Of a DNA stretch of 64,000 bases, positions 38,201 through 53,200 are shown in pieces. Under the pieces are notes generated by a model that saw nothing but the letters and a program-made list of their open reading frames with translations, searched no databases and was not told where the DNA came from. The stretch lies in the NCBI GenBank assembly GCA_013399305.1, contig VXAI01000136.1:62001-126000 (forward strand). The letters are read 5' to 3'. Each line of letters opens with the position of its first letter. Within the stretch, counting starts at the first letter, position 1. The translations under genes were made by a program, and so were the position numbers. Source of the stretch: Rostratula benghalensis. Lineage: Eukaryota > Chordata > Aves > Charadriiformes > Rostratulidae.

Positions 38201-41200
38201 ATAAAATTAATCTAATGCTTCATGCTCTCTTGCCTTGCTTTTTGCACTTTGAGGAAATTCCCTGTACCTCTGGAAAAGGCATTTTGCTGTCGACTCCAGT
38301 TGGAACAGAGTCTTACTGTCTGCAGAGTCTTAGATAATTTCCCTTGCTGGGTCCTCCCTAGTAAACTCTTGATGCATTTCAAATGCTTGTGAAAAATAAG
38401 ACAGCATTTGTCACTAAGAATGTAATATATGATTTGTCAAGGGACTTTCAGCCTTTTGAATGCTGGCAGCTTCTTATTGCCCAGTGTCACTTTCTATAGT
38501 GACAGTACTTCAAAAGTTCTTGGTAGCACACATCTAGTGTTTTTCAGTTATTCCACAAATAAATGAATTTGGAAGATGCCTTGCTGACTTATGAATCCGG
38601 GCAGTTTTTGTTCAAATATCAGCGCTGCAAGGTCAATTTAACTCCAATAAAGGAGTTTTCAGGCTGCTTTATTCTTCTCCAGAAGACAGGCATCTCAAGA
38701 GCAGCATGATAGAAAACAGTTGAATAGTCCAGGCTTATTACTGTTTGTGGTTAGAAATAAATCAGAAAACTTGGTTTTCATTATTTTAATTAGATATCAG
38801 AAATTATCTTAAGGTTTTTCTTAGCTGTGTTTTGTGGAAAATTTCATACTCGGTATAAAATGCTTGTAACTGGTTTTGAGCAAGATCCAGAATCTAAAAA
38901 AACTTATCTCTTCAGGATAGTAGAGAATATTCTGTATTGTACCTCTCCATGCTTCCTTTTGGTTCTTCTCCTTTTGGAGTAATTTTCAGCACATTCTTAC
39001 TCCACATCAGTCAAATACAGTTTGCTGGCCGTGGACATTTAATAGAGGAATGCAGTCTTCCTGTATTTCATACACCTTGTAATTTAGCTGGAGTTAGCAG
39101 GTCTGATAGAGACTTAAAGCCAAAATATGGAGAAAGGGGAGTATGAAACCCAGAGAAAAAAAGGAAGGAAATTATGTTGTTTTAAATTATAAGGAGAAAA
39201 AAAAATATATGGAAGAGAGAATGCTTTGAAGGGAAAGTAAGAGAAACCCACAGAATGGTAATCTGTTTGGGAGTTTCAGTCTTTGCAAAACCACAAACAG
39301 TAACAGATGTTTCTTGAAAATGTCAGAGAGAATTAATTCTTACTAGAGAATCCTAAAAATACATAATGACAAAATCTGACTGCCTTGCCTTAAGAAGGAC
39401 TCAAGACTAATGATTTTAGGGCCAAAAGCAGCCTCTTGGAATCACAAAGCCTGATCTCTTGCAGAGTACAGGCCATAACTTAATCTAATAATTCTGCATC
39501 ATATTTCTGCTGGATTGTAGTGTATCTTTTTAGGAAGAGCTAATCAGACTCGATTCAAAGGCTTCATATGACAGGGCATCTGTCTGAATTTTAAGTAAAT
39601 TACCATAGTCATTAATCATGCCCACTATTAAAAATATTGACTTTATTTTAGACTGAATGTTAGGAGCAGCAGATTGCATTTGCTGAAATTCCAGTTCTGG
39701 TTCTTCAATTTTATTATTGCTGTTTCAGGCTGGAGGGTTAGTGCCCTCAGTATTGATGCCTGACTAGAAAGCTCACAGGCAGGTAAAAGAAATGTCAACT
39801 GTAATGCCTTGTAGGTAGAATTTAGAGCAATACCCTTCTTTGGATGACACTTCTGAACTGATGGTTTTGGGTTTTTTTCACAAAGCAATGTGTGTATACA
39901 TATATATATATATAAAATTTCATTGAGTCTATGTTGTGGGTGGAAATATTTGGCACAGTTATGATTTAGTAGCAATTTGAAATTTAGAAATTATTTGAGA
40001 TAGATCATTGGGTTTTAGCTAGCTTACTATAAGGAATCCTAAGTGAATACCTCCACATAGAAGCACACATCACTTAAGAGGGCTACATACATATCTACAC
40101 CTGAGTTTTCATGGTTAGGACTAAAGGTCCCTCCCTGCACAATGGGCAGCTCTAATGAGTCCTTGGCCCTCCCTTATATGTGTGCACTGACAAATATTTG
40201 TACCCAGTAAAATAAAAGAACATCCACACTGGAAAGAGCTGGTGGGCACACAGAGAGGTGGATGGAGAAGCTGGCCTGTTGTTAAAATTTACCTCTTTGA
40301 GTTTAAAGCAAATACTCAAAATGCATCAGCGTTCCTCACCAGGTGATTACTGGAACTCAATGGGGAGTTGACTTGCCCTGGTTTTTTGGTCATTGAAGTG
40401 TTTGCCTGAGGGGCTCCTGACTCAGGGAGTTGCTGGCCACAGCGATCCAGGAGAGCTCAAAGGGTCTTACTGGGATGGCTGCTCATCAGGTGTGAGATAT
40501 CTGACTTTCATCAGGCATTTTTCCACTCCAGCCCAACTTGTGTGATGGAATGTTCCAACATTTCCCACCAATTCTGCAAGTTCTGATATCATTTCCCTTT
40601 GGACCATGATCCAGGTACAGATGTACCAGGGTGTGATAGTCCCAAGGGAGAGGGGAAGCAGGAACCAGGCATGTTAAGGGAGTGCCTTAGTGCTCTCCTC
40701 CTTTACCTTCCCCAGTTGGTGCCTGACATCCCAGTTGGTGTGTGGCCCAGGGATGGGGAATCCCACCAAGTGGAGAGTGGACAGAAGTGGCAGGGGAGGA
40801 GGGTTGCACTACCACAGTCTGTTTCACAGAATGACAGAGTCATGGAACAGTAGGTATTGGGAGGGAACTTCAGAAATCATCTAGTGCTGCTTCCCTGTCA
40901 GAGCAGGCTGGACAGGAACCCATCCAGATGGGTTTTGAGTATCTCCAGAGAAGGAGACTCCACACCCGTCTGGGCAGCCCCTTCCAGGGCTCTGGCACCC
41001 TCAAAGTAACAAAGTTTTTCTTCGTGTTTAGTGGGAATTTACTGTGTTCCAGCTTGTGTCTGTTGCCCCTTGCACCACTGAAAAGAGTCTGGCCTTGTCC
41101 TCTTGACGCCTGCCCTTTAGATATTTGTAAGTGTTATTCAACAGGATGTTGTGGAGAAGCCCTGCTTACAACACAGACTTTCAGTCTGGGACTGAAATGC

Positions 41201-44200
41201 TGTCCAAAATCTTTCAGTGACTCCTTGGGTTGGTATCTGAAGGAGCAGTGTCTATGCAAATCTGCACCCACTGTCTTTATCCTCTTTGTGGGCCGCTGTA
41301 TGATTTCTTTTTTATTTTTTTAAAAAACTGATGCAGAAGAGTAGAAGGCCAGCTGTTACTTCAGCTCCATACCTTTTGAGAAAATTTGTGCCCAGCTACA
41401 ATACAGAAATCTGAATCGCCCCTCTCCGAGAAGAGGTCCCATCATCCCTCATGTTTGGTAGCTGCCAGTGTGGAATTTCCCACATAGGAAGTGTGAACTG
41501 GTCCCAGTATATGCTTTCTCTTGCCTTGCGTGACTGTATGTGAGACTTGGGGTTCCTGCAGAGATTTAGGTGAGAAAGAACGTGATGGAGGCGGCCAGCA
41601 GGCATCATTCAGTCTGGTGTTGGTGGAGCAGTTTGCACCCATTTGTTTTAAAATCCTGTAAGCAGAAGTGAAAGGTGGAAAGACAAACCCTCTGTATTAT
41701 TTGCCGTTCTAATCTTGTTTTCATCTGTGGTGTATTTTATTTCTCCCCGTAGCCAGGGTTAAGGCAGCGTAGAAAACCCTTTTATGATACTGAGTCTGGA
41801 TATTACTGGAAGAGTGGTGTTAAACACACAACAAAATCTGGTAAAATTAATAGATGGATGTCATAACCTACCAGAAAGCACATCAAGAAAACTTACAGAA
41901 GAAAACACAAGAAAATTCACACGTATTTGAATTGTAACAATTCAGAGCTTGGCCCAGAAGTAGGCACAACCACGTGAGAAATGGCTAAAAGTCTGGGGCT
42001 CAAGGATTTCCAAATCTGCTTTACAAACAGCAAAATATCTGTGCCTGCAATTGCAAATAATTGATTTCTTTCTTCCATTTGGGCTACACTATAAGGATTC
42101 TTTTTTATTCTTTCCCAGGTGACTATCCCAGGAGCACTATTTAATGCTTATGGTTTAAAGATGCCAATAGAGCCTTTTTTCTTCCTTACTCTGCTCTTTG
42201 CTCTGTTTAACCAAAATTTTGCAGAGCAAGTGCCAGGCTTCTACTGTTGTTCATTATTCATGCTTAGTACTTTGGAAGTCACCTTTATGAGGAAATAGAG
42301 TCGGTAGTTTTCTGAATTGAAGTAGAAAAAAGTTACCAGTTTTCTATTCCCATTTCAGGAAAGCAGTTTAAATGTACAGTGTGTGACTACACAGCCGCCC
42401 AAAAACCACAGCTCCTGCGTCATATGGAACAACACGTCTCTTTCAAGGTAAGAAAACCTAAATCATGCTTATTGAGGAGTCAGTTAGGAATACTTTGGAA
42501 ATTCAGCAACAGTTTGAAAACTGGCACATTTTCCTGTTTGGTGACAATTATGGCATGTTAACCTTTTAATACTCTGGGAATTCTGACTTTGTATACAGAC
42601 TTCTGAGATAGGGTTATTTTGTTCATGAATAATTTCTAATTACTGTCTTTACTTGCCAAAAATATATGTATGTTATGTTGCAATATAAAACAAACATTAC
42701 TGGGTTTTTCTACATCAGTCCTCGAGAGAACTAATCTAATGTGTACTTCAAAATGTCCTAGAGAGGTAGGAAAGTGAATCCCATACATCAGTCTTCATTA
42801 TCCACCTTAATTTGTTCTTAGTTTGCCAGTCTAATGTACTATAGATGAGTTCATATACTTGAAGAAAGTTGAAGGGAATTAATTTTTAAAACCCATTTAA
42901 CTGAAATGTGTCTATGAAGGAGTTTTGAAGATTGTTAATGTTTCTATGAAGTGTTTAGATTAGAGATACAGTTTATTTTAATATATTGTACTATGGTTTT
43001 ATTCCTAAATTTCACATTGGTTCTCAGCATGATAGGTCCTGATGTAATGAATTGTGAAATGTTATATTCAGGAAATAGAAATGATACTAGTTTCTGTTCC
43101 AGAAAAATCCAGTATTTTGTATGTATGAGAGTGTTCATTTTAGTATACCACTTTATTGCGGGAATAAGCATATTTCTCCTTGAAAACATCATCCTCTTCT
43201 CATATGCAACATCGTTCACTTTCTAACAAAGCATTTTGCTTCTATAAAGAATGCACTTCATCCATTCTTGAAAAGTACTGATGCTGTGTAGCTCCATAAA
43301 GCAGAAAGGAAGGCAGTCTTTTGATTCATGGCTTAACTTTTAGAAGACAAGATATGTAAGAAAATGAAGCAAGTCATCTAAAGAGATGATGCATTTTGTA
43401 CAGATATTTTTTTTTTTTCTTTCTTAAGTATGTAGTTCTGCTGTGGAATTAACTTTTTGAAAGGATTTTTTGTAAATGGAAATACAGCATTTTCCTTTTT
43501 TAATGGCTAATGGGATGAATGTACTCACAATGCAGTTCTGGAAATACAGCTGGTTCTGACCTCAGGGTCAGCTTTAGAACTGCTGGCTCAGCATCTCTTT
43601 TCAGCCCTCTGTCTTACATATAAATGTGGCTATTCAATGCCATATCAACACTGAAATAGGTCAATAAGTGAGTATTTGTCAAAAGGAGTTCAAAAACTGG
43701 CTGTTGGTAGTGTGTTGCCTCCTGCTGGGACAGTTGTTTGCATCAGATGTCAGTACTTACCCGACCTCCTGATAATGTAATCTGTGAATCTGCAGTCCTG
43801 CCATCGATAGCAAACACACAGGACAAGAACACAGCAGTCTGTCTGGATCATGTTCTTGAAAACCAGTTTCAGCAGTAGAAAAGGAGAGTACCCCTCTGTA
43901 AAACTGAATGTTACAGTACCTGCTGAATTGTGAGGTTATGGTTTTCTTCCTTGTTTCTGCACTTTGGAGCCTGAAGTAAGGTCGTGAGCAAGAAGCTTAG
44001 GGGAATGTTCTGGTCAATGGACCCTGACTGCAGACATTGCCCTGCTTTAAATTCAGATTCCTAATAAACAATTATCTCCCAACCATTTTTTGCTGAGTAC
44101 CTTTAGGTGGGCCTGGTTGCTCTGTGTGAAATGTTTTGCATCCTGTTCAGAGGTACTTGACTTATCCCCAAGGACTTGCTCAATGTCTGCATTCTTTTCC

Positions 44201-47200
44201 AGGACCCTAATGGTAGTGTCAAGCTTCCTTTAACTGTGAAGTATCTCAGTCAGAAGATGATTCTCAAAGGCTAACTTTAGGCACAAATGCTTGGTTTCCT
44301 AATTATTTTTTTTTTTTCTTTAAATACATCTCTCCCTGTCAGTTGAAGGGAGATCTGTGTTCTTAAAAATCAATTTAGTTCCTAAAACATAGCTTACATA
44401 ATGGTCAGATGAGTGTACGTGCCAGTGAAAGGGAAGCAGTTGGGAGCACGTTGGAGACAGAAGGAAAGGAAAGGGATCAACCCTGTCAGGTACAGTTATC
44501 TGTTAAATTAGGTTGGCTGTACAATCATATTTTACCTTCAGATATTTTTAGCTCTCTCACTCCCCCTTTTCAGACCAAAGCTCATGGCAGCTGAGTCATT
44601 TCCTTGTAGTAGAAAGTCTCCACGTGGTCAGACCTGTGATCATCAATGATGACAACACACAGTTTACTGAATTTTGAAAAGTAGGTAATAATCTTACAAT
44701 GTTGAGAGTATTGGTGTCATGCACACAACAAAGCACCAAATTTTAGGTAATGTTTAGTTACAACTTTCATTTATGTAGATTTTTGGAAGGTCTCCTTGGA
44801 ATATTCCTCAACCAGAAATGAACATTGCAGCTTAGACCTGTATCCTGAAAGAGCTCAGGAAAAACATTCTAACATTTTTGGTTTTGCTCCCAGCCTTTCC
44901 GTTGTGCACATTGCCACTATTCCTGCAACATTTCTGGTTCCCTGAAGAGGCATTACAACAGAAAGCATCCTAATGAAGAGTATGTAAATGTAGGCTCTGG
45001 AGAGCCTGCAGCAGAAGCCCTTATCCAACAAGGTACATCTCCACCATATAAGACTGGTTATTTTTATTGCTGAAGTAAACTTAGTGTAAAGGTAAACTTT
45101 TCTGTGATATGTTTTCTGCACTTTGATGGGTGTTATGTGATAAATCAGAAATTCTTTTCAGTAATTCTGAAAAGGGCCACCTTTTAACCTTCATGAAATG
45201 TCCTTTGGTCTTGATTACTAAGGGTGGATGAACCAAAGTTGTGATCTACCTTGCTTGTGCTATTCCTTGTTACATACATTTATTGTTTTTGTTTGTTTGT
45301 CTCCTTTTGTCAGTAAAGTGATGAACCATAGATACATATCGTTCTACTGATAAATAAATGACAGTTTTGCAAGGTTGAACTAAAAGTAAGATTGAGCAAA
45401 TGTAAGGAAAGAGACTGAACAGTAAATGGCAGCAAATTATTCTCCCACTGGAGAAATGGCAGGGAAAAGAGAGCACAGGCACAACAGGCTACAAGTTATC
45501 CTCAGGATCTTGTTTATGGGCAAATATTATTTGCTTTATCTGTGTCAGTAAAGCTAAGAATTTATTGGTAGTATAATAGCAATATTCTACCTAACAACGC
45601 AGTTCAAGAAACACCATTAGCCTAGATCTAATTATTATTATATAAAAAAAATGTATTTAGAGTACTTACATGGACGAGAAGTCTCAATAGCATTATTGTT
45701 TCAATTAAAATGGTCACACACACACACACACACTTCTTAGTTTCTACTCCTTTTCCTGGTGTTATGGTCACCCTTCCACTGTTTCTCCGTCCTAAGATGG
45801 GTGGTTTCCATCTGATTTTAGCTTTGGGATGGCAGTTTCTGTGAGTTGTCAGCACCTGGAGATCTTCAGTGGGAGAATTATGATGTTCATCTCGATCTCC
45901 AGAGAAGAGCAACTAAGGTGGTGAAGGGTCTGGAGAGCAGGTCTTAAAAGGAGCAGCTGAGAGAGCTGGGGTTGTTCAGCCTGGAGAAAAGGAGGATGAG
46001 GGGAGACCTTACCGCTCTCTACAACTCCCTGAAAGGAGAGTGTAGTGAGGAGGGGGTTGTTGGTCTCTTGTCCCAAGTCACAGGTGATAGCACAAGAGAA
46101 AACTGCCTCAAGTTGTGCCAGGGAAGCTTTAGGTTGGATTTTAGGAAAAATTTCTTCTCCAAAAGGGTTGTCAAGCATCCGAGCAGGCTGTGCAGGGAAG
46201 TGATTGAGTCACTGTCCCTGGAGGTATTTAAAAGATACGTAGATGTGGTGCTGAGGGACATGGTTTAGTGGTGGACTTGGCAGTGCTAGCTTAATGGTTG
46301 AAACTGGTGGTCTGAAAGGGCTTTTCCAGCCTAAAGGATTCCATGATTCTGTGATCTTCCCTTCCCAGCTGGGGTCAGTGTCACATGTTTGCTTACACAC
46401 ATTTATGCTTTTCCTTTGTCATTGGTCCCTAGCTGCAGGTTAAATCCAAATTTACTGTTTATGCTACTCCTCATTTTTCTCTTTCTGGAAATCTGTTTCT
46501 TTTATTTCTGTTGTCCCTGAAACCAGTTTTATCCAGCTCTGGATTTGCATATCCTGAACTGATCAATTCTGAATTGTCTTCAGCTGTGGGTTCTTGTGCC
46601 TCCCTGCTTCTCAGACCATCCCTGCCCTCCGCTGTGCTGCCCCCTGGGTCTCTGCCTCCCAAGGCTTTCGTACCAGGCCTGCATTTCTCTACATCACCTT
46701 CCTGTGTTAGAAGTCCTAAATATCTCATTTGGCCTAGAACAACCCCTTGTTATTGCTGTCTGTGTAAAACTACAGTCATACCTCACAAAGACAAAGACAA
46801 CGATTAGAGCTGTTGTCACAGGCAAACTGTTTGGAGGCAAACATGGGCTTCAGGAGGATCAAAAATTCAACATTAAGTATAAGAGCTCATGGAATGTCAG
46901 GGGGGAGAGAAAACCAGATTGTAGTAGTTTTTTCCACGTTCATTTAGTAGCACAAAAAGTTATTTTCTTCCCATAATGAGTTCAGCTGTTGTGCACTGGG
47001 GTTTTATACGTGGGCGCAAAGGAAAACCATGAGACCTGCAGATTTCTCACCACGCTGTAGAAATGTTTTTCTTAATGTTTTGGGATGTCACTGGGGAAGA
47101 AAAAAATGTTCCTAGTGGAAGATTGAGTTAATTAGGATTTGCATTTGGACTTGATAAACGTAAGTCCTATTGAAGTTAATAAAGATTTTCCTGATCTTGG

Positions 47201-50200
47201 AATCAGAAGATCTTCTGTAGCTGGGTCACACAGCACAAATGGATTATTGTGGACGTGTTCTGCACTATGAGAAAATACATTTTTGTGAGCAGCTTGGGCC
47301 AGCACTTGCTACCTGACTAGTTTCAATTTACTGTATTCCTAGATCTGAAAAGCAATTTTGGAAAATTATTCATGTATTCATACAAGAGAAGAAGACTCCT
47401 CAGACCTGATATTAAACAAGTCCTTTGAAATTAAAGAAGTATAGACAAAAAGTGAAAGGTGGGAGAGCCAGCAAGAGAAAGTGTTTGGGGGGAAAAAAGG
47501 GTTTGAGAGGGGAAACTAACAATGATTAACATCTAATAAAAGCTGTCTATATCTATTTGTCTTCTTGTATTCTTCTTGTTCTATGTTACACATGGAGCCT
47601 GAGGTAAATTCCCTCACACTTGCTCATCTTTTCTCCTCCGCTCTCAGCTGGTTTTTGACTGCAATGCAGACATTGTGAATAATCTTCATTGGAAATATTT
47701 ATATGAACGTAGGCTGCTGGACTCTGCTCAAGATTCCTCGAATGAGTTGATAAATAAATGAATGATTTATAGAATAGAAGAGGGAATGTGCTCATTTGAG
47801 CAATGGCATCGCCAGGGGTGGACAGCAGAGTTTTAATTTCTGTGCTTACATTAGAAATTAGGATCAACCAGGATCAGAAGAATGCTTGGGGTTGTTTATT
47901 TTTGGTAGGTTGCTTGCTTGGTTTACGTAAAAGTCTATGATCTTGACGTTTATTTTAGTATTTTAAAGTAATAAAGGAACAGGAATATTGTAAGAAATAA
48001 TGTAAGAATATTCTACATAGGAGACGAGTATTATATAGGCATTATTCACTGGTTTTTTGCGAGACTCTGCCAACTTGCTCATTTGATAGCTTTCTTTTTT
48101 ACTTTTGTTTGCTTTGTGCTGGGAAAGTCACATAATTTTTTTCCAGAAATCATTTCTTTTATCTTCACTTACACTGCCCATTAACCATGGCTTTGTTTAC
48201 TTATTTCTGTGCTCTCTGGGCGATGAATTTTCTATTCGTGTTTATGCAGCATGTACCTGGTGATCCAGTTGTGGCCTCTATTCTATTATGCCATAAAACC
48301 ATAAAAATTATAGCTGTCTTATGAAGATTTTAGGCTAATAAATAAACTCTTGGGAGAGCATGTGTCAATGCCATGATGGAAAAGAGTTGTAGAGCTGTAT
48401 AACGTTTGTGTGCATCATTTTATTGCAAATGTCACTTTTGGTATTGAAAAATAGACAAGGAGTGTAATTCATTGGCTTTCTCTGTATGTTACCCATTACT
48501 TTAAAGAGTAGTCTAGAAATTAATTTTCCTGAGCTTTCATATCAAGTGAGTGATGTGGAGTTCCATATTATGAGTTTAATTCTACACTTCCATTATTTGT
48601 TCTTTAATTAAACTCATAATGTCAAAAGTTACAGCTTCAATTTTTCTGGTGTATTGCTATAATAGTTTCAATATCAAAGCAATGTGGAAAAGTGTCCTCT
48701 CTTTCACAACAACAGGTTTTTCCTAATATTACAGATTGCTGTGAAATTCATATCTAATTTTGCTTTCTGTAACTGATGATATCTTTGTTCTAATTTGAAC
48801 AGAAGTTCCCAAAAGCAAAATACCTTTGACTTTCCCTTAATAGGGAAACTTACTTCAGTTTTGTCAAGAGGAGGAGTATTGAACATCTGCTATAATACTG
48901 TAGTTTGGTTAAGACTTAAAAATAGATTGAGAGAAAAGAGGGGGAGTTGTGTAGGAATAATAAGTGTCAGTGAAAGACGCTGGTGACTGGGTGTAGTAAT
49001 ATGCTTTTCCATCAAAATTAAAAGTTTATTTCTTTTCACCTGATAGAATACCATATGGTTTCCATTACTGTAAAAAGAAATCCTTTTTCTAATCACCTTA
49101 TTCATAAAAGACTATGTGCAACGAGGACTTGGCTTATAACCAGCTTATGAGAGCGTATTTGAAGCGTTTGAAGATGATGGGTGAGATCATTTGCCACGAT
49201 AATGTGGAGACAGCCATCTGGTGGCATCCTTGCTGAAGTGGAGCATTGCCCTTCCCCAGCCATTAGGTTTGGTAGAGAGAGTTCTGGTCACCTAATGCAA
49301 CAATTTCTCACACACAGATTATTTTTCTGCTGCTTTAGTCAATAGGGAGGAAAAAAATGGGGAAAAAACCCCCCAACTTATTAGTGTAATTACAAAAAAC
49401 CTGACATTTGACCAAATGACTTTCATAGCAAAAAGAAGTAAAAGCTCCTTAATTTAGTGTAGTAAATTGGATGCTTATGATTCTGTCATGCTCAGATTTT
49501 TACCTGTAATGCTGCATATTCAGCCAGTCACCGTTGTGCTAAATTCACGCTATGCATTGTTTTGTAATGGGCAGAATACTTAGGTTTAGGGTTTTGTAAG
49601 AGAACATAAACAGTACCAACTCTGAAAAGCAAAGGTAGTTGGGTGAAGGTGACAGTATGCTGTTAACTCCCCCTGGTTTGCTTTGATGTGCCAAAAAACT
49701 TCCATGTTTTTTGAAACTAGAGGAAACTGTAACAGCTGTCTTAGAGAAAGTTCATATAAAAAAAAAATTCTTAGTATGTCACTGCTGTGTACGTTAAATA
49801 TTAAGATCTCAGTGTTGTTTATAAGCCCTTAAAAATATACTAGCACTTCCAACCTAGACAATTAATTCTATGATTCTGTTCTATAAGTCATAGACACCCT
49901 CAGACTTGAGAGAAGGTTCACTTAGAAACTATGACTAGTCTTCATTGGTGCTACTAAACTTGAGTTTCAACCAGAGTCATGGCTGTGGGAATGATTCCAT
50001 ACATTCTGAAGCATCCTCTAGGTTTGTAGTGGTTTTTTGAGGTCAAGGGAAAAATGGGGAGAGGTTGGTCAAACTTCTGATGTTGACATTCCTTGAAAAA
50101 ACCTTTCCCTATTGTAGAATGTAGAATGGCTTCTGTTAGTAAAGCAAGCACAAATCCTTACCCAGTAGACAAGTTATTTACTTTGCAATGTATTTTTTCT

Positions 50201-53200
50201 GTTAGAGTTTGGCTGTCTCCCTTAACACCTGCCTCCTGAGAGATCAAACCCATACTTTTTACACAGATGTAATAGCAAAAATAATACTGTTCTCTCAGAC
50301 TAATGCAGAGAGTAGCCTGTTCCTGCTCTTTCTTTCTAATTGTGCTGTGGTGGGGGTTCCCCAGGGACAGAGATGTAGAGGTAAGGAAAGATGGGAACAG
50401 CATTTCTCCAACCTCCCATCCACTGAAGGGAAGCAGGATTGTGATACCTTCCCAGATACATGAGTTGTTCCAAACTCTCTCAATTACCATTATCCAAAAT
50501 TGCCTTTTAGGCACTGTGACAGTTCAACTACTTAATTTTCCCCTCTTTTTTTTTTTTCATGTTCATGGTTAAAGGAAACCTTTTTAAATTACAATTACCT
50601 GGCTAGATTGAGATGGGGTCAAACTAAATGCTTTGAAAAAGAATTTCATAGAATCATAGAACGGTTTGGCATTGAAGTGACCTTTAAAGTTCATCTAATC
50701 CAATCACCCTGCAGTGAGCAAAGACATCATCAGTTTGAACAGGTTGTTCAGAGCCCCATCCAGCCTGACCTGGAATGTTTCAAGGGGTGAGGTATCTACC
50801 ACCTCTCTGGGCAACGAGTTCCAGTGTTTCACCACCATCAGGGTAAAAAAAGTGTCTTCCTCATAACTAGTCTGAAGGTACCCTCTTTCAGTTTAAAGCC
50901 CTTACCCCTTTTCCTGTCACTACAAGAATTAAGAATTTTGTCCTCGTATTTCTTATCATCCCCTTTTAAGTACTGAAAGGCCACAACTTTTTCTTCCCTG
51001 GAACTTTTTCTTCTCCAGGCTGAATAACCCACACTCTCTCAGCCTGTCTTCTCCAGCCTTCTGAGCATCTTCATGACCTCCTCTGGACCCAACAGGTCCG
51101 TGTCTTTGCTGAGGGCCCCAGAGCTGGACACAGTACTCCAGGTGGGGTCTTGTCAGAGCAGAGCAGAGTAGAGGGGCAATTTACATGGAAAATAACTCGA
51201 GGAATTTATTTGTGTTTTCTTGTAGGTGGCATTAAGTGTCCTGTTTGCAGCTTTGTGTATGGTACAAAATGGGAATTCAACAGACATCTTAAAAACAAGC
51301 ATGGAATGAAGCTGGTGGAGCACGATGGGGAGACCAAGTGGGAGGTAAAGCAAAGTTGCCAGAGCTCTGGCTTTAAATTTCAAAATACTCTATGGACAAA
51401 AGTAAGGGTAGGAACAAGGAGTTTTCAAAGCTGTGTTCTTGACTTTATAGAAGATCAAGAGGTCATGTGATCTCATCTCCATTTTGAATGCATACATTGC
51501 TGTGACTGTTAAGCTCGACTGCTTTAATACCTAGTGGGATTAGCAACACTGGACGTGCTTACTTATGCAATTTAGGGCTCTAGTCCTCCATTTGCAGCAG
51601 AAAGGATGAAAGTTATAGCAAAAAAAAATAGTGAAATTGAAAAATTTACTTCATTTTGTTATATGCCAAATAGTCTCTGGCATTAACTGCAAAATGTGCA
51701 AAGCTGTAAGCTGATATTGAATTAATGAAGGAAGCTTTTGTCTTGGCCCACAAAACGCTAGAATCTGGAAAACTGATTTTTTTTTTAATTGATCTGCTTA
51801 AAAAATGGTACTATTATACAGAGTGTGTCTTCTGTAATTTGTTCTGTGTTTACAGCTTTAATCCAAAGCATACATTACTCACAGTAATACTCACTCAAAA
51901 TACTCACAGTATCACTAAGATCAGACCTTAAATAAAAAATCAAGTTAGACCTCACAAGCTGGGTTAGAAAAAAAGGAACCAACAGCCTGAATTTTCTCAG
52001 TTTGGAGTGGGGTAGGGCAGCCACCTTGAGAGGTCTTACCCTTTCAAGCTTTCCTCTGCTGTCATACACGTAGCTATTGGTTTTAAAATAAAAGCTGTTT
52101 CTCTTGCAGAGCAAAGCTGACTGTAGAGCAGAAGCTATGGGGAAACCACAGAACTATGTAGACATTTTTATTTTAAAAAAATTACAGTTGGCAAGCTGTG
52201 TCATTTCTACTGCCTCAGTAGTTATTGTTGGTGTCCAAGGAGAGGAAGAAGCCAGAAGTCAGCTGCAGTTGGCTGACCTCCATAGTTTGAGACCCATCCT
52301 GCTGAATTTCAGGCAGTCCAGTCTCCATTATAAACCTAATGCCTGATTTGGAAGAGCAGGTCTTGTTCAACAGGTTTTGAGTATCCAGAGGCATAATGCT
52401 AAGTCCTTGAAAAATATCCAGGTAGGTTCTATGTGGTCAGTTGGTCAGAAAAGACAGGGTGGGCAGGAGTTTTAAAATGTACTCATTCAAAGTCTTCTGT
52501 CCAGGTGTATTCTACAAGACTCTCTGTACACTCTCCCAGTAGGTGCTCAAACCTGAAAAAATAAGGTGACATCCAGGATGTGATCGTGTCTCTGCTCTTG
52601 AAATGGCTATAAATAAAGTAGTCCCATCAGGGCAGGAATACAGGTTGACAGCTTGCCAAGACAAAACATAGTCGCAGAAAGGATAATTTTCCTAAAATAA
52701 AATGCCACTTTCAAACTTCAGAGACATTTTACCAGATCTGCAAGGACATGCATTACAAACTAATTTTGCCCAAAAGGTCTTTGCTAGACCCTGACAGAAT
52801 AAAAAGTCTGTTGTTAGTTCTACAGTAACTGTGCAACGAAAAGGAAGTCAAGTCTTCCTTGAAACAACTTGTGAAGTAGAATCTAGAAGAAAACTTGTGG
52901 GATGATAACCCAACTCCCTTGTGATGATATTTTTGTAGTCTGTTTCACCCAGTATTTCGATAACTCTTACAAGAGCCACGTGAGAGTGAGATTATTCATG
53001 CACTGACTGGGTTTTCTTTTCAAGTTAACGGCCGAAGTTTCTGAAGAAGCATCCACTCAATATCTCCACATCACAGAGGCTGGAGAAGATGTTCAAGGCA
53101 CTCAAGCTGCAGTAGCTGCATTGCAGAACCTTAGATATACTTCTGAGAATGGTAAGTTACCTTCTTCAGGTTAGAATACATCTTTTTTTTCGTAAATACC

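Larger units (their letters stand above)
36283..42358 (+). other. ZFAT: ZFAT intron, 6.1 kb
   Basis: Donor gtaagt, acceptor cccatttcag. It contains CR1 fragments at 37093-37340 (plus) and 40825-41145 (minus), A tracts at 37710-37728 and 37752-37764, and a TA microsatellite at 39895-39914. A minus-strand frame of 186 codons at 36433-36993 has no recognised domain. Confidence 0.85.
45033..51225 (+). other. ZFAT: ZFAT intron, 6.2 kb
   Basis: Donor gtacat, acceptor ttttcttgtag. It contains a CA microsatellite (45715-45733), a CR1 at 45893-46356, a 15-base-arm inverted repeat at 48567-48620, a CR1 tail remnant at 49845-49883 and a reverse-oriented CR1 at 50647-51180 that stops about 45 bases before the next exon. 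The stretch 46550-46760 is GC-richer and unexplained. Confidence 0.87.

Noticed and set aside
42944..43226. Overlapping 91-codon frames on both strands
   Set aside because: AT-rich, hydrophobic by base composition, with no family match.
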